Shown: positions 53,970 to 63,408 of the stretch, one piece after another | Layout of the letters: every line of letters begins with the position of its first letter | How positions within the stretch are numbered: position 1 is the first letter of the stretch | Assembly (NCBI GenBank): GCA_964424105.1 | Contig: CAYRHJ010000028.1 | Span: 15,511 to 79,510, forward strand | DNA from: CAYRHJ01 sp964424105 | GTDB taxonomy: Bacteria; Planctomycetota; Phycisphaerae; UBA1845 | DNA: 64,000 nt | Direction of reading: 5' to 3' | The notes under the pieces: generated by a model | What the model saw: only the letters and a program-made list of their open reading frames with translations | The model's database searches: none | What the model was told of the DNA's origin: nothing | Program-made: the position numbers and the translations under genes

Positions 53970-56900
53970 ATGCAACGGCGCAAGATGAAGAAATCGCAAC
54001 CTAATGGTAAATCACTAGTTATCGTCGAATCCCCGGCGAAGGCGAAGACGATCAATCGTTACCTGGGATCGGATTTCATCGTCAAGGCCTCCATGGGGCA
54101 CGTGCGCGACCTGCCAAGTCGGAGCCTGGGGATCGACCTACAGAACGACTTCGCCCCGACCTACGAAATCGTCCTGGGCCGCAAAAAAATTGTCAGCGAA
54201 CTCGCCAAGGCCGCAGAAAAAACGTCCGCAGTGTATTTGGCCACGGACCTTGATCGGGAAGGCGAAGCCATCGCCTGGCACCTGATGGAGGCCCTGGAAC
54301 TGGACAAGAGCCGCGTCAAGCGCGTGGTCTTCAACGAGATTACCAAGTCCGCCATCACCGCAGCATTCAAAGCGCCGCGCGACATTGACATGGACAAGGT
54401 CAATGCCCAGCAAGCCCGGCGAACGCTGGACCGCATCGTCGGATACCAACTCAGTCCGCTGCTATGGCGGAAGATCGCCAAGGGCTTGTCGGCTGGTCGA
54501 GTCCAATCGGTGGCGGTCAGACTGATCGTTGAGCGAGAATGGGAAATCCGCGCCTTCGCGCCGGAAGAATCCTGGCGGATATCGGCTGTGTTCACCCCTG
54601 ATGCAGCATCGCGTCACGCATTAGCGAAGCGTTGGACTGCCTTTCTGGCAAAAGGCGAAGGCCCCGACGGCGGACGGACACAGAAGGAGCGCATCGAATG
54701 GCTGAGCGAGAACGGTTGCCTGGCGGCGGAAGTCGTTCGGCTGGACGGACTACCCTTCAAGCCCACGTCGCACGAGGCGGCCTTGCGGTTGGCTGAACAT
54801 CTCGGTTTCGTCTGCGAGAAGATCGACCAGCAGGATTGGTCCGAATACGCCGCCCAGAATCTGAAGAAAATTGAACTGATTGGCATGACGAGTCCGTCAC
54901 CGAAGTGCGAATTCAAGGTGACCGACGTTCAATCTCGCCAGACGTCGTCTAAACCGCCGCCGCCGTTCACGACCGCCTCCTTGCAACAGGCCGCGTCGAC
55001 CCAGTTGAGCTTTTCCGCCTCGCGCACCATGCGCGTCGCGCAGGGGCTGTACGAAGGTATTGATATCGGAAGCGGCGACGGGACGGTAGGTTTGATCACC
55101 TACATGCGAACCGATTCGACCGTGCTCAGCAAAGATTCGGTCGCAGCCATTCGTGAGCTGATCACCACCGAATACGGCCAAAAGTACCTCCCTTCCAAAC
55201 CGCGCACGTTCGCACAGTCCAAACGTGCCCAGGAGGCACACGAAGCCGTCCGGCCGACCGACGTCAAGCTGACGCCCGCGTCGTTGAAGGATCGTCTGCC
55301 CAAGGAACAATGGCGTCTGTACGATCTGATCTGGCGGCGGGCTGTTGCGTGTCAGATGGAAGCCGCCGAATGGTTGAGCACCACGATGCTCATTTCAGCC
55401 GCGACCGCTGACGGCACGGCTGAATTCAAAGCCACAGGCCGGCAGCTCGTGTTTGACGGCTATCAGAAGGTGGCCGGCGTGCGAAGCTCCGGCGATTTGA
55501 TCCTTCCGAAGCTGGACGTGGGCACCGCATTGGCTGCCATGGAGATTGACCCGGAGCAGCAGTTTACGTCACCCCCGCCGCGGTACACCGAAGCCTCGCT
55601 GGTCAAATCGATGGAGTCCGAAGGAATAGGCCGACCGAGCACCTACGCCGCGATCATTCAGACCATTCAGGACCGCGGCTACGTGGAACAGGTGGACCGC
55701 AAGTTCCGATCGACGGACAAAGGGGAAATCGTTACGGAAAAACTCATCGAGCACTTCCCCAACATCATGAACGTCAAGTTCACGTCGTTCATGGAGGAAG
55801 AGCTCGACAAGATTGAAGAGGCCCACCTCGATTGGGTCAGCGTCTTGCGGGAGTTCTACGAGCCGTTTCAAGCCGCGCTGGCCACCGCCTCCAGCGAGAT
55901 GACTCCCGCTCGATCAGAACCCAGCGAGTTTCGCTGTCCCAAGTGTGACCTGGAGATGGTCTACCGTTGGGCGAAGACGGGGCGATTCCTGTCCTGCACC
56001 GGCTATCCGGAGTGCGACGGCGCCTACAACGTCGATTCCAAGGGTCAGCCCATCAAGCCGGTCAAGAGCGACATCAAGTGCGACAAATGCGGCAATGAAA
56101 TGGTGATGCGGCAGTCGCGGCACGGTTTCTTTCTCGGTTGTGCCGGATACCCCGAATGCAGCAACATCGTCCCCTGCAATGAACGTGGTGAGCCGCATGC
56201 GCTGGTCAAGGAGGAGTCGCTGGAAAAGCCCTGCGAGGTCTGCGGCCAAGGGACCATGAAAGTCAAGCGCTCCGGTTTCAGGTCGTTCCTGGGTTGCGAT
56301 CAATATCCCAAATGCAAGAACACCACGCCCCTGCCGGAAGGGGTGCGCTTGGAGCGAAAGGAAAGGCCGGTCATCGAGGCCGGTTTCCCCTGTGATCGAT
56401 GCGGGCGGCCCATGCACGTCAAAGCCGGTCGTCGCGGTGAGTTCATCGCCTGTAGCGGATTCCCCAAGTGTCGCAATACGTATCCGATCGAAAAGCTCGA
56501 CGATCTGCAAAAGATGTCGGCGGAAGGTAAGTTGAACGCCCCGCCTCCGCCGGCGGACACCAACGGAAACGGTAGCGCGGGCAAGTCGCCCAAAAAGGCC
56601 GCGCGCCGACCCATTACCAAAACCAGCGCGGGAAAGATCGATCTGGAGGCGATGGGGCCGCCGCCGCCGGGTTTCGCCTGGACGCGGACCGGTCGGCCCG
56701 TGGTCGAAACCATGCCCGAGGACGATCTCAAATGTCCCGAATGCGGCCACGATATGCTGCTCAAGAGCGGGCGCTTCGGGCCTTTTTTCAGTTGCACGAA
56801 TTTCCCCAAATGCAAGTGCTCGGTCAATCTACGCGGCGAAGCGAAAAAGCAGGCGGAAAAGGAAATGCCCGCCCCCGTCCGTCCCAAGCCCATCCCCACG

Positions 56901-57050
56901 GAAGTGATATGCGATGAGTGCGGCAGCAAGATGGTGATCCGCACCAGCCGCAACGGGCCATTCCTGGGTTGTAGCGCCTTTCCCAAGTGCAAGACGACCA
57001 AACCCCTGCCCGATGAATTAGCCCCGTTGGCTGCGACGGCGGCGCAATAG
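53970..57050 (+). CDS. topA: DNA topoisomerase I with six C-terminal zinc ribbons
   Basis: 1026 aa. The TOPRIM domain has LVIVESPAKAKTI and LATDLDREGEAIAWH; the active-site Tyr is residue 378 in GLITYMRTDST, followed by the AHEAVRPT motif. The C-terminus carries six Cys4 topoisomerase zinc ribbons (from about residue 650): CPKC, CDKC, CEVC, CDRC, CPEC and CDEC pairs, each closed by GYPEC, QYPKC, GFPKC or similar. A proline/lysine linker separates the fourth and fifth. It relaxes negative supercoils. ATG 53985 is an alternative start. Confidence 0.95.
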   Translation: MQRRKMKKSQPNGKSLVIVESPAKAKTINRYLGSDFIVKASMGHVRDLPSRSLGIDLQNDFAPTYEIVLGRKKIVSELAKAAEKTSAVYLATDLDREGEAIAWHLMEALELDKSRVKRVVFNEITKSAITAAFKAPRDIDMDKVNAQQARRTLDRIVGYQLSPLLWRKIAKGLSAGRVQSVAVRLIVEREWEIRAFAPEESWRISAVFTPDAASRHALAKRWTAFLAKGEGPDGGRTQKERIEWLSENGCLAAEVVRLDGLPFKPTSHEAALRLAEHLGFVCEKIDQQDWSEYAAQNLKKIELIGMTSPSPKCEFKVTDVQSRQTSSKPPPPFTTASLQQAASTQLSFSASRTMRVAQGLYEGIDIGSGDGTVGLITYMRTDSTVLSKDSVAAIRELITTEYGQKYLPSKPRTFAQSKRAQEAHEAVRPTDVKLTPASLKDRLPKEQWRLYDLIWRRAVACQMEAAEWLSTTMLISAATADGTAEFKATGRQLVFDGYQKVAGVRSSGDLILPKLDVGTALAAMEIDPEQQFTSPPPRYTEASLVKSMESEGIGRPSTYAAIIQTIQDRGYVEQVDRKFRSTDKGEIVTEKLIEHFPNIMNVKFTSFMEEELDKIEEAHLDWVSVLREFYEPFQAALATASSEMTPARSEPSEFRCPKCDLEMVYRWAKTGRFLSCTGYPECDGAYNVDSKGQPIKPVKSDIKCDKCGNEMVMRQSRHGFFLGCAGYPECSNIVPCNERGEPHALVKEESLEKPCEVCGQGTMKVKRSGFRSFLGCDQYPKCKNTTPLPEGVRLERKERPVIEAGFPCDRCGRPMHVKAGRRGEFIACSGFPKCRNTYPIEKLDDLQKMSAEGKLNAPPPPADTNGNGSAGKSPKKAARRPITKTSAGKIDLEAMGPPPPGFAWTRTGRPVVETMPEDDLKCPECGHDMLLKSGRFGPFFSCTNFPKCKCSVNLRGEAKKQAEKEMPAPVRPKPIPTEVICDECGSKMVIRTSRNGPFLGCSAFPKCKTTKPLPDELAPLAATAAQ

Positions 57051-57126
57051 CCCGGTACCGCAGTGTGGTGCAGCAGCACGATGGCCCAGGGCGATGCAGG
57101 AGTCCATGCCTCGGGGGCATGGTGGA

Positions 57127-57588
57127 TTAAGGGATAGCCCCGGCGTATTCAGCCGGGGTGGCAGGCTTGATGCCGTCTGGCTCGTAGCGAGTGAAGTCCG
57201 TCTTATTGAGCGTGATAAGATCGCTAAGCGAATGGGTGAGCATGTGGGCAACGGTGCGAGCGTCGTGGACCTGGACGCCACGAACCCCGTGTTTGTGGAC
57301 AAGGCTCTTCCACATCTCAGGTGTGACTGGTGTCTCGGTAAGAACTCGCACGCCGCGTTCGATTCGCCGGAGCCTTCGCGAAGCCTCCTCAAGCGAGAGG
57401 TCGAAGCCGCCGCGGTCGCCCGGCGGGCGCGTGCTGACGTTCCAGAACTCCGCGTACTGCTGGAGGCCAGTAAAGATGGGCGTCCGTTGGCCGATAAGGG
57501 CCCGAATGGCCGAGCGTACTTCGGCGTAGAATGGGTCGGAGCGGTGTAACGCTCGAAGCAAGATGCCGGTATCGACGAAGACGGCCAT
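57127..57588 (-). CDS. PIN-domain ribonuclease toxin (VapC type)
   Basis: 153 aa from ATG 57588. PIN acidic residues are visible: Asp in VFVDTGILLRAL, Glu in QYAEFWNV, Asp in VQVHDARTV and Asp in LNKTDF. VapC toxins cut tRNA or rRNA. Its start shares one base with the stop of the upstream small gene (TGATG), typical of toxin-antitoxin operons. Confidence 0.88.
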   Translation of the reverse strand: MAVFVDTGILLRALHRSDPFYAEVRSAIRALIGQRTPIFTGLQQYAEFWNVSTRPPGDRGGFDLSLEEASRRLRRIERGVRVLTETPVTPEMWKSLVHKHGVRGVQVHDARTVAHMLTHSLSDLITLNKTDFTRYEPDGIKPATPAEYAGAIP

Positions 57589-57824
57589 CAATCATGGTCC
57601 ACATAGATGTCTTTCGTCGAGAAGTCACGGGGGAGCGGCGGAAGGTCGAGTCCTTCAGCGAGATCGTCAAGCCACCGGTCAGCATCGTCGATGGTTTGCG
57701 GGCCGTTGGTGCCGGCAAAGTGACGCTTGAGGTACTCCTCGACGGTGAGGCCGAGGGCGGCGGCGTAGTCGGCAAGCGCCTTGGCCGTTTGCTCGTCGAG
57801 TTGGATCGTTGTCGCTGGCGTCAT
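57588..57824 (-). CDS. Antitoxin partner of the VapC-type toxin
   Basis: 78 aa from ATG 57824 (GAGG 9 nt upstream; ATG 57839 also possible). The N-terminal half (TTIQLDEQTAKALADYAAALGLTVEEYLKRHF) looks like a ribbon-helix-helix or related DNA-binding fold; the acidic C-terminal half (DDADRWLDDLAEGLDLPPLPRDF) would block the toxin. Assignment rests on gene order and overlap more than on a known family. Confidence 0.75.
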   Translation of the reverse strand: MTPATTIQLDEQTAKALADYAAALGLTVEEYLKRHFAGTNGPQTIDDADRWLDDLAEGLDLPPLPRDFSTKDIYVDHD

Positions 57825-57959
57825 GTATCGGAACCTCATGAATGCGTTAGACCCGCAACCCTGAAAGGTCGGCGGGCACCGCGTTGCCTATCCCAATGAT
57901 ACCATGCCTCGGGCGAGGAATCACGCGGCTTGGGGGCGATATCAGGGTCGTTCAATTTT

Positions 57960-58310
57960 CGGAATCCCCCACAACAGTTCCGCGAGCGCGAAGCGAGCGG
58001 TCCCCCGCGCTCCGTCATTCCGGCGCGCTCCGTCATTCCGGCGAAGGCCGGAATCCAGTCCGTCGTCCGTGTTTCGCCCACCCCTTAATGAGCCGCGAGC
58101 GCGAAGCGAGCGGTCTTCTATTCCAACAATAACACAGCCGCGACCGCCTGCCTGTGCGTGTAACGCACGCAGACAGGTCAGGCAGCGGTCTTCTCGTCCC
58201 ACCTAATCCGATCCTTGATCCTGTCGGGTGGCCCACCTCCTTTGGAGGTGGGGGAGCCGATGACTAGACCGCGTGACCGAATGTCGCGGATTTTGCAAAC
58301 GTGCGGACCG
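57960..58310. repeat. Intergenic repeat cluster upstream of the glycosyltransferase gene
   Basis: The gene-free stretch 57840-58583 holds two 26-bp family copies (about 57978 and 58091), REP-like 'gtcattccggcg' pieces (58013-58050), and one CCACCTCC/GGAGGTGG hairpin copy (about 58226-58266). After the hairpin, 'aatgtcgcg...ttgcaaac' also resembles the sequence after a hairpin at 10250. The inverted two-block motif follows at 58376-58430. Confidence 0.75.
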
Positions 58311-58583
58311 CCGACCGGTCCGCATTCATCCTGTCAATCTTGTAAATCCTGTCCAATCTTCCCGCGTGGCCCGGCGGCGATGATAAACCCGCAGTTGACT
58401 TGCATGCCCGAAATTCTCCGAACGCCGATCATCATGACCCCATCCGTCTCCGCGCGATAAATCGAATAAATCGTTTGAAGGCTCGTTGATCGAGGATTTT
58501 CCACCGATAATTTCAGAACGCCCACCGTGGGCCGCGGGCATCGATTCCCCAGAAGATTTCAATCGCGAATCAGGTGACGATCG

Positions 58584-60218
58584 TTGGCCAACAGTCATTC
58601 ATCCAGGGTCGCGGTGGCCCTCGCCACCACCGGGCGAATTCATCATGCCTGCATGGATTCCGTCCGGGCCATGATCCGTTCCACTTGCACCGCGGAGCAC
58701 GTGGCGCTCTGGTGGGACGTGGATCAGCCGCACGATCGCTGTCGAAACGCCCTGCTTCGTCGATTCCTAACCGATCGCACGTGGACGCACATTTTTTTCG
58801 TCGATTCGGACGAGGTCGTCGAGCCGGACACGCTCGACCGTCTGCTGGCACACGATGAAGCGCTGGTCTGCGGGCCTGTGCCGACTCTGCACCAGCGTTA
58901 TGGCCCACCCACCGAGCAGAAGGGCGTGACCATCGGCACGAATATCATGGTTCACGACAAGGTGGCCCTTCGCGGATCGATGGTACCCGTTGACGCGCCG
59001 GACATGGGCTATCGCCGAATGGATCCCGATCAGTTTCCCGGCCACCCGTTTTACTGTGACGCCAGCGGATTGGGTTTGTGCCTGATTCGGCGAGACGTGA
59101 TCGAGCACATGGAACCGCCCTGGTGCGCATTCGTTGGGCACGAGACCGCCGGGATCGGTGAAGATGTCTACTTTTTTCGCAAGGCTCGCGCCGCCGGCTT
59201 TCGACTTCTGGTCGATCCGACCGTGATGGCCGACCACTACAAGGTCATCGACCTGACACACCTGGACCTGCTGTATACCGAAAAGCTTCCCATTTCACCC
59301 TGGCCCAGGATGGCGCGACGATTCGTTCAACCGGCAGCCGGCGAATCTTCAAACGTCAGTGTCGAGTATTCACCGGACGTGTCGCTAGCCGCCTTGCATC
59401 AGCCATCCGAGCACAACGGACATCGACCTGTCTTGGCAGATCGAATGGACAACCATTCGTTGGACCACAATGGGCACCAGGCCATGAATGAACCAGTTGT
59501 GCACGTTCTGGTGGCACTGATGGTCCCATCGACGGGGTGGCTGCACGCGAGGACAATGGACACATTACACCATTGGGAAAAACAGTGGGGTGGCCGAATC
59601 TGCGTGCGGACGTTCCATGCCGATACCTTGCGCGGGGGCATGCTCGCCTTGGCAGACCAACTAGCAGGCGCGGATGCGGGTTTCACACACGTGCTCCTGG
59701 TACGCGATGACGTCGTTCCGCATCCCGACGTTCTGGGACTTCTCGTTGGTATCGATTCACCGATTGTAGGTGCGCTTTCGCGGCGATTGATTGATGGCCG
59801 AATCTGCTGGGCCTATTGGAACCGGGAACCCGCCACCGGTGCCTTCGTCGCACCGCAGAACATTCGCCTACCCGAAATAGAAGCCCCATTTCCGGTTGAC
59901 GCCGTCGACCCTGCCTGTGCCCTGATTCGACGCGAAGCCTTGAAATGCGTCCCGGAGGCTGTTCAGGCTACGTCGGTCGCCCACGATGCGGACGATCAGT
60001 TCATCCGTCACTGGTGCGGGCTTGTTAGCGATAGAACCGGTGCAAAACCGTTGGTCGCGCCTGTAACCGTCGAACGCCGATCCGAGGTGGGTCTTCGCGG
60101 GTTTCTAGACATTAAGATGAAACTGAAGCAAAGCTTTATAAACGCCACATCCACAAACAATCCCGCACAAACGATCGTTCGGGGTGTTGATTCACGCCAC
60201 GCAACACCATCGACGTGA
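58584..60218 (+). CDS. Two-domain GT-A glycosyltransferase-like protein
   Basis: 544 aa from a TTG start with AGGTG about 8 nt upstream. The first half (about 1-250) is a GT-A-like fold with a metal-site FVDSDEVVEP motif and CDASGLGLCLIRRDVIE plus GIGEDVYFFRKARAAGF, typical of glycosyltransferases that check acceptor binding. The second half (from about residue 300) repeats the layout in degenerate form (LLVRDDVVPHPDVLGLLVG; DPACALIRREAL). It has no membrane segment. It may be a tandem duplication with one active site. Donor and acceptor are unknown. Confidence 0.75.
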   Translation: MANSHSSRVAVALATTGRIHHACMDSVRAMIRSTCTAEHVALWWDVDQPHDRCRNALLRRFLTDRTWTHIFFVDSDEVVEPDTLDRLLAHDEALVCGPVPTLHQRYGPPTEQKGVTIGTNIMVHDKVALRGSMVPVDAPDMGYRRMDPDQFPGHPFYCDASGLGLCLIRRDVIEHMEPPWCAFVGHETAGIGEDVYFFRKARAAGFRLLVDPTVMADHYKVIDLTHLDLLYTEKLPISPWPRMARRFVQPAAGESSNVSVEYSPDVSLAALHQPSEHNGHRPVLADRMDNHSLDHNGHQAMNEPVVHVLVALMVPSTGWLHARTMDTLHHWEKQWGGRICVRTFHADTLRGGMLALADQLAGADAGFTHVLLVRDDVVPHPDVLGLLVGIDSPIVGALSRRLIDGRICWAYWNREPATGAFVAPQNIRLPEIEAPFPVDAVDPACALIRREALKCVPEAVQATSVAHDADDQFIRHWCGLVSDRTGAKPLVAPVTVERRSEVGLRGFLDIKMKLKQSFINATSTNNPAQTIVRGVDSRHATPST

Positions 60219-60507
60219 TTTTATACGGCATTAGTGCAACCCCGCCCGATTCACGGCCGGTTGGATGGACGCTCCGCATGCTTCCGGACGCAAAATGCTT
60301 GATGATAGTCCGATAACATCGCACCAGGCGCGGATACCCTACGGTAAAACACCTTCCGAAGCTTCAAATGAGATTTCCATCGAATGCGGCGAAGACTGAG
60401 ACGAATTCCGTGGCTATGATCGCACATGAGGAGGCCGGGGTGAACCCGTGAGGGGCGGGGCAGCGGTCGCCTTCTGTTGTTAATCGGTAACACACCTGGG
60501 TTAGCTT

Positions 60508-60912
60508 ATGAAAACGAGTTCGATTGTTCTAATTGGCTTGCTATCGCTAAGCTTTTGCCTCACAGGATGTTTCGGCAATCTGGAGCCCAGCGTTGGCGCC
60601 TTCGTTCCGTTTACAGGGGCCGACGATGGCACGATTGATGATGTGCTCACGCCGGCGGGTGACGGGTTAGTGGAGCCTCCGCAGGAGAATCCTATCCGTC
60701 CGATCGACGAGCCGTCGGTGGGCCAAACCGCGGATTTGAGTGGTGACGGTGTGATCGATGAATCCGACGAGGCGATATTTCAAGCCCAGTTCGGGTTGTC
60801 GTCAGATGATGAAGGATTCGAGCCTGCTGCCGATTTTGACGGCGATGGCGAAGTGACACTTGTAGATTTTCAAATATTTTTGCGATTGCTGGCTGGCGAG
60901 GACGTGGAATAG
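60508..60912 (+). CDS. Small lipoprotein with two dockerin/EF-hand-like calcium loops
   Basis: 134 aa. Lipoprotein signal MKTSSIVLIGLLSLSFCLTGC, then an acidic linker, then two calcium-loop motifs near the end: DLSGDGVIDESDE and DFDGDGEVTLVDF. The paired loops form a dockerin-like module that could bind cohesin-like domains such as the one encoded at 30255. It lies 51 nt before the PEP-CTERM protein gene. The 289-nt stretch before it shows nothing else. Confidence 0.78.
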   Translation: MKTSSIVLIGLLSLSFCLTGCFGNLEPSVGAFVPFTGADDGTIDDVLTPAGDGLVEPPQENPIRPIDEPSVGQTADLSGDGVIDESDEAIFQAQFGLSSDDEGFEPAADFDGDGEVTLVDFQIFLRLLAGEDVE

Positions 60913-60963
60913 AACGCGGTGCCCGTCGAGTAGGCGGTATTTGGCCCGCGATGGAGTGCGGAA

Positions 60964-61599
60964 ATGGGAGCACAGGGGTTACTACGAATGCGAGTTTGCA
61001 GTCTTAGCTTGGCGGTTCTGATTGGTGGAATCGCTACCGCGCAGGCGGCCACCATCGATTTGCAACTGAGTTCGCCACAAGACGTTTATCGAATCGGCGA
61101 TGCTATCGAAATCAGCGTTTCAGCCACGGTCGATGAACTTCTGGCCGGATTCGGATTTGATCTGCTGGCTGACAATGCAAGTCGGGTTTCGTTGGATGCT
61201 TTCGCCCCGGGTTTGGGCTTTGTTCCTGTCTCCACACCAGACGGTGATGGGCTGGCTGGTTTGTCGTTCGACGGCGGCGAGAAGGGTTCTGTTCTTTTGG
61301 GAACTGCGCAGTTTACGGCTACTGGAATCGGTGCCGTCAATTTCGACCTAGGAGTTACACCCGGCGATCTGACAGAAGGATTCGCACGATTCGGGTCTGG
61401 ATTTTTCGATTTTACCGCGAATAGCTTTTCAATCGTCGTCTTAGCCCCACCTTTGCCCGCACCCATACTCGGTGGCGGCGGCGGTGGCGGTGGCGGCGGC
61501 GATGGTGGACCAGAAATCGTGGTTCCGGAACCGGCGACAGCCATGTTGCTGATGACCGGCGCCATTTTCTTCGCACGTTCGCGACGGCGGCCACTGTAA
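60964..61599 (+). CDS. PEP-CTERM sorting-domain protein
   Basis: 211 aa. N-terminal signal peptide (SLSLAVLIGGIATAQA), a beta-rich middle (about 30-150) resembling cohesin-type sandwiches, a run of ten or so glycines, and a C-terminal VPEPATAMLLMTGAIFFARSRRR: the PEP motif, membrane segment and Arg-rich tail recognised by exosortases. GGAG precedes the ATG. It should be cleaved and anchored or released at the cell surface. Confidence 0.88.
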   Translation: MGAQGLLRMRVCSLSLAVLIGGIATAQAATIDLQLSSPQDVYRIGDAIEISVSATVDELLAGFGFDLLADNASRVSLDAFAPGLGFVPVSTPDGDGLAGLSFDGGEKGSVLLGTAQFTATGIGAVNFDLGVTPGDLTEGFARFGSGFFDFTANSFSIVVLAPPLPAPILGGGGGGGGGGDGGPEIVVPEPATAMLLMTGAIFFARSRRRPL

Positions 61600-62064
61600 C
61601 ACGTCGGGCGATCGCGTCCGTCTGCAAATCACTATAACGTTTTATTCTGTAATAGATTATAGAATTGTTGCCCACCCGCATGAATCATTGGTCTCGGCGC
61701 ATCCTGCAAGCTTGATTGGCCACCAAACCGCTCGGTCCATTCATTGTCAGTCATTCCCATTTTAATTTCGCGCCAATCCGTCAAGTGAGCGTAGACCCGC
61801 GTGGTCATAGCGGGCAGCCGCGCTGCGGCATGTTCGTGGCCTTTGCGTGGACTGAATTGGTCCTTTTCAGGCGCGTGATCCACGCAAATCAATAGACCTG
61901 TCATTCATCAGTTTCTGATGCGAACGACGATGTAAATTATGAAACGTTTGCGCGTGATCCGCCGGACGCGGTGGCGTGCCGGTACATTCAAGACGGTCAA
62001 CCTTGCTGCGGTCGGCAACTCTTGGTGATTTGCTGAGTCCGCTCGAATTCGGGGATTCGCAACC
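61600..62064. other. Gene-free stretch of 465 nt
   Basis: No convincing coding sequence or repeat family. A minus-strand ORF at 61632-61904 encodes 'MTTRVYAHLTD', faintly like a tyrosine recombinase end, but the rest does not fit. Confidence 0.4.
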
Positions 62065-62814
62065 ATGCTCTACGCAACGCTGGTCTTTTGGCTGATCATT
62101 ATCGTGTTGGCTGCGGGGGGTGTTCACCGCTTGTGGACGGGGATGGCTCAGCCGCGGGTGGTCAATATGCTGCTCCTTCCCGGAACCTTGATGGCCCAAT
62201 TAGGGCATGTTCTGGGACTGCTCATCACTGGGGCTACGGTTAACGATACAACCCTGTATAAGGACGACGAGACGGGTGAACCGGGCATGACACGGGACCC
62301 CAAGCCTCGCATCCCAATCGTCGGGCCCATGGCCATCGGGATGCTGCCGTTACTCTCGTGCGCCATCGCCCTGTTTTTTGCGGCAGGGACGCTTGGTGAT
62401 GCGGTGATGGCGGGTCTTGGCGAGTTTCAACTAGCAGCCACGCTACCGACGACATTGGCGGGCTTTTGGCAGATGATGCGAGACCAGATTACGTTGATGG
62501 AATCGCTTTTTCACGCGGTCTGGTTGGGGTTTCCCGGCGAATGGCCTTTTTGGCTATTTTTGTATTTGATGATCTGCCTGACGGTTCGCATGGCCCCTTT
62601 TCCGGGGACCCTGCGGGGTACGTTGGCTGCCATCGTCGTATTGGGGGTCCTCGCGGCACTGCTGGGACAGGTGGTTGATTCGCTTCCCAGCCGCATCGAA
62701 CAGGGGTGGACGTTGTTGAGCATGACTGTGGCGACTCTCGTTTTCTTGCTGTGCGTGAGCGCAGTCATACGGGGCGTGGCCTCATTGACCCGTTTGCTGG
62801 CCTCGGGACAGTGA
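62065..62814 (+). CDS. Multi-pass membrane protein of unknown function
   Basis: 249 aa with about five to six hydrophobic segments: LVFWLIIIVLAAGGV, MLLLPGTLMAQLGHVLGLLI, MLPLLSCAIALFFAAG, FWLFLYLMICLTV, LAAIVVLGVLAALLG and LLSMTVATLVFLLCVSAV. A charged cytoplasmic or periplasmic loop (TTLYKDDETGEPGMTRDPK) follows the second. I recognise no family. A GC-rich inverted repeat lies just after the stop. Confidence 0.7.
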   Translation: MLYATLVFWLIIIVLAAGGVHRLWTGMAQPRVVNMLLLPGTLMAQLGHVLGLLITGATVNDTTLYKDDETGEPGMTRDPKPRIPIVGPMAIGMLPLLSCAIALFFAAGTLGDAVMAGLGEFQLAATLPTTLAGFWQMMRDQITLMESLFHAVWLGFPGEWPFWLFLYLMICLTVRMAPFPGTLRGTLAAIVVLGVLAALLGQVVDSLPSRIEQGWTLLSMTVATLVFLLCVSAVIRGVASLTRLLASGQ

Positions 62815-62832
62815 TCTGAAGCCGATTTCAGG

Positions 62833-62869
62833 ACCCCCACGGGTCAGGTTTTTTGGGGGGCGTGGGGGT
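62833..62869 (+). terminator. Inverted repeat that may act as terminator
   Basis: ACCCCCACG (62833-62841) pairs with CGTGGGGGT (62861-62869) across a T-rich loop, 19 nt after the membrane protein stop. There is no clean T run after the stem, so a terminator role is uncertain. Confidence 0.4.
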
Positions 62870-63006
62870 GATACAAAAACTTCGATTTTTTTCCAGAATA
62901 GGTCTTGACATCGATTTCTATTTTGCCACATTCACCGCGCGCGGTCATTGCGACCGGCGGGTGCGGTCGTAGCCGCGCAGAGGGCGGACTGGGCAAGGAG
63001 TGGACG

Positions 63007-63309
63007 ATGGTTCGGATGATTGATCCCGCGGACTTCGTGGAATTCGACGAAGCAGAATCCGCGACAGAATTCATGGGGCGCAATGGGTCAATGGACAGGT
63101 TAACGACTGAATCGCCAGTGGATCCGGGGGCCGACCGGGGCGGCTTGTCGTACGTTGGATTGACCGATTTCTTCGTGGTCGATGATGACGACGACGGATT
63201 CGAGTACGACGACGACGATGACGAGTTCGACGACGACGAAGACGACGACGAATTCGAAGACTTCGACGACGATGACGATGACGATGTGGATGAAGACGAC
63301 GATTTATAG
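63007..63309 (+). CDS. Small protein with extreme Asp/Glu C-terminal tail
   Basis: 100 aa from ATG 63007, with AGGAG at ideal distance. The first half is ordinary (MVRMIDPADFVEFDEAESAT, then a LSYVGLTDFFVV segment); from about residue 58 nearly every residue is Asp or Glu with a few Phe/Tyr. Such tails mimic nucleic acid or bind basic proteins and cations. I do not recognise a family. The DNA (gac/gat/gaa runs) is a codon-level repeat and prone to slippage. Confidence 0.7.
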   Translation: MVRMIDPADFVEFDEAESATEFMGRNGSMDRLTTESPVDPGADRGGLSYVGLTDFFVVDDDDDGFEYDDDDDEFDDDEDDDEFEDFDDDDDDDVDEDDDL

Positions 63310-63408
63310 CGGTGTTCGTTATGGGCGCCGGTGGGTCATTCCTACCTACCCGGGCGTCGTCGAGTGGCCCACAAAAGTTTGCGGGTTCAGGCCGCCGCTT
63401 GAACTGTG

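Noticed and set aside
61632..61904. Possible tyrosine-recombinase end (TTRVYAHLTD)
   Set aside because: Only about ten residues resemble an integrase; the spacing to the preceding GH is wrong and no catalytic Arg/Tyr context is present.
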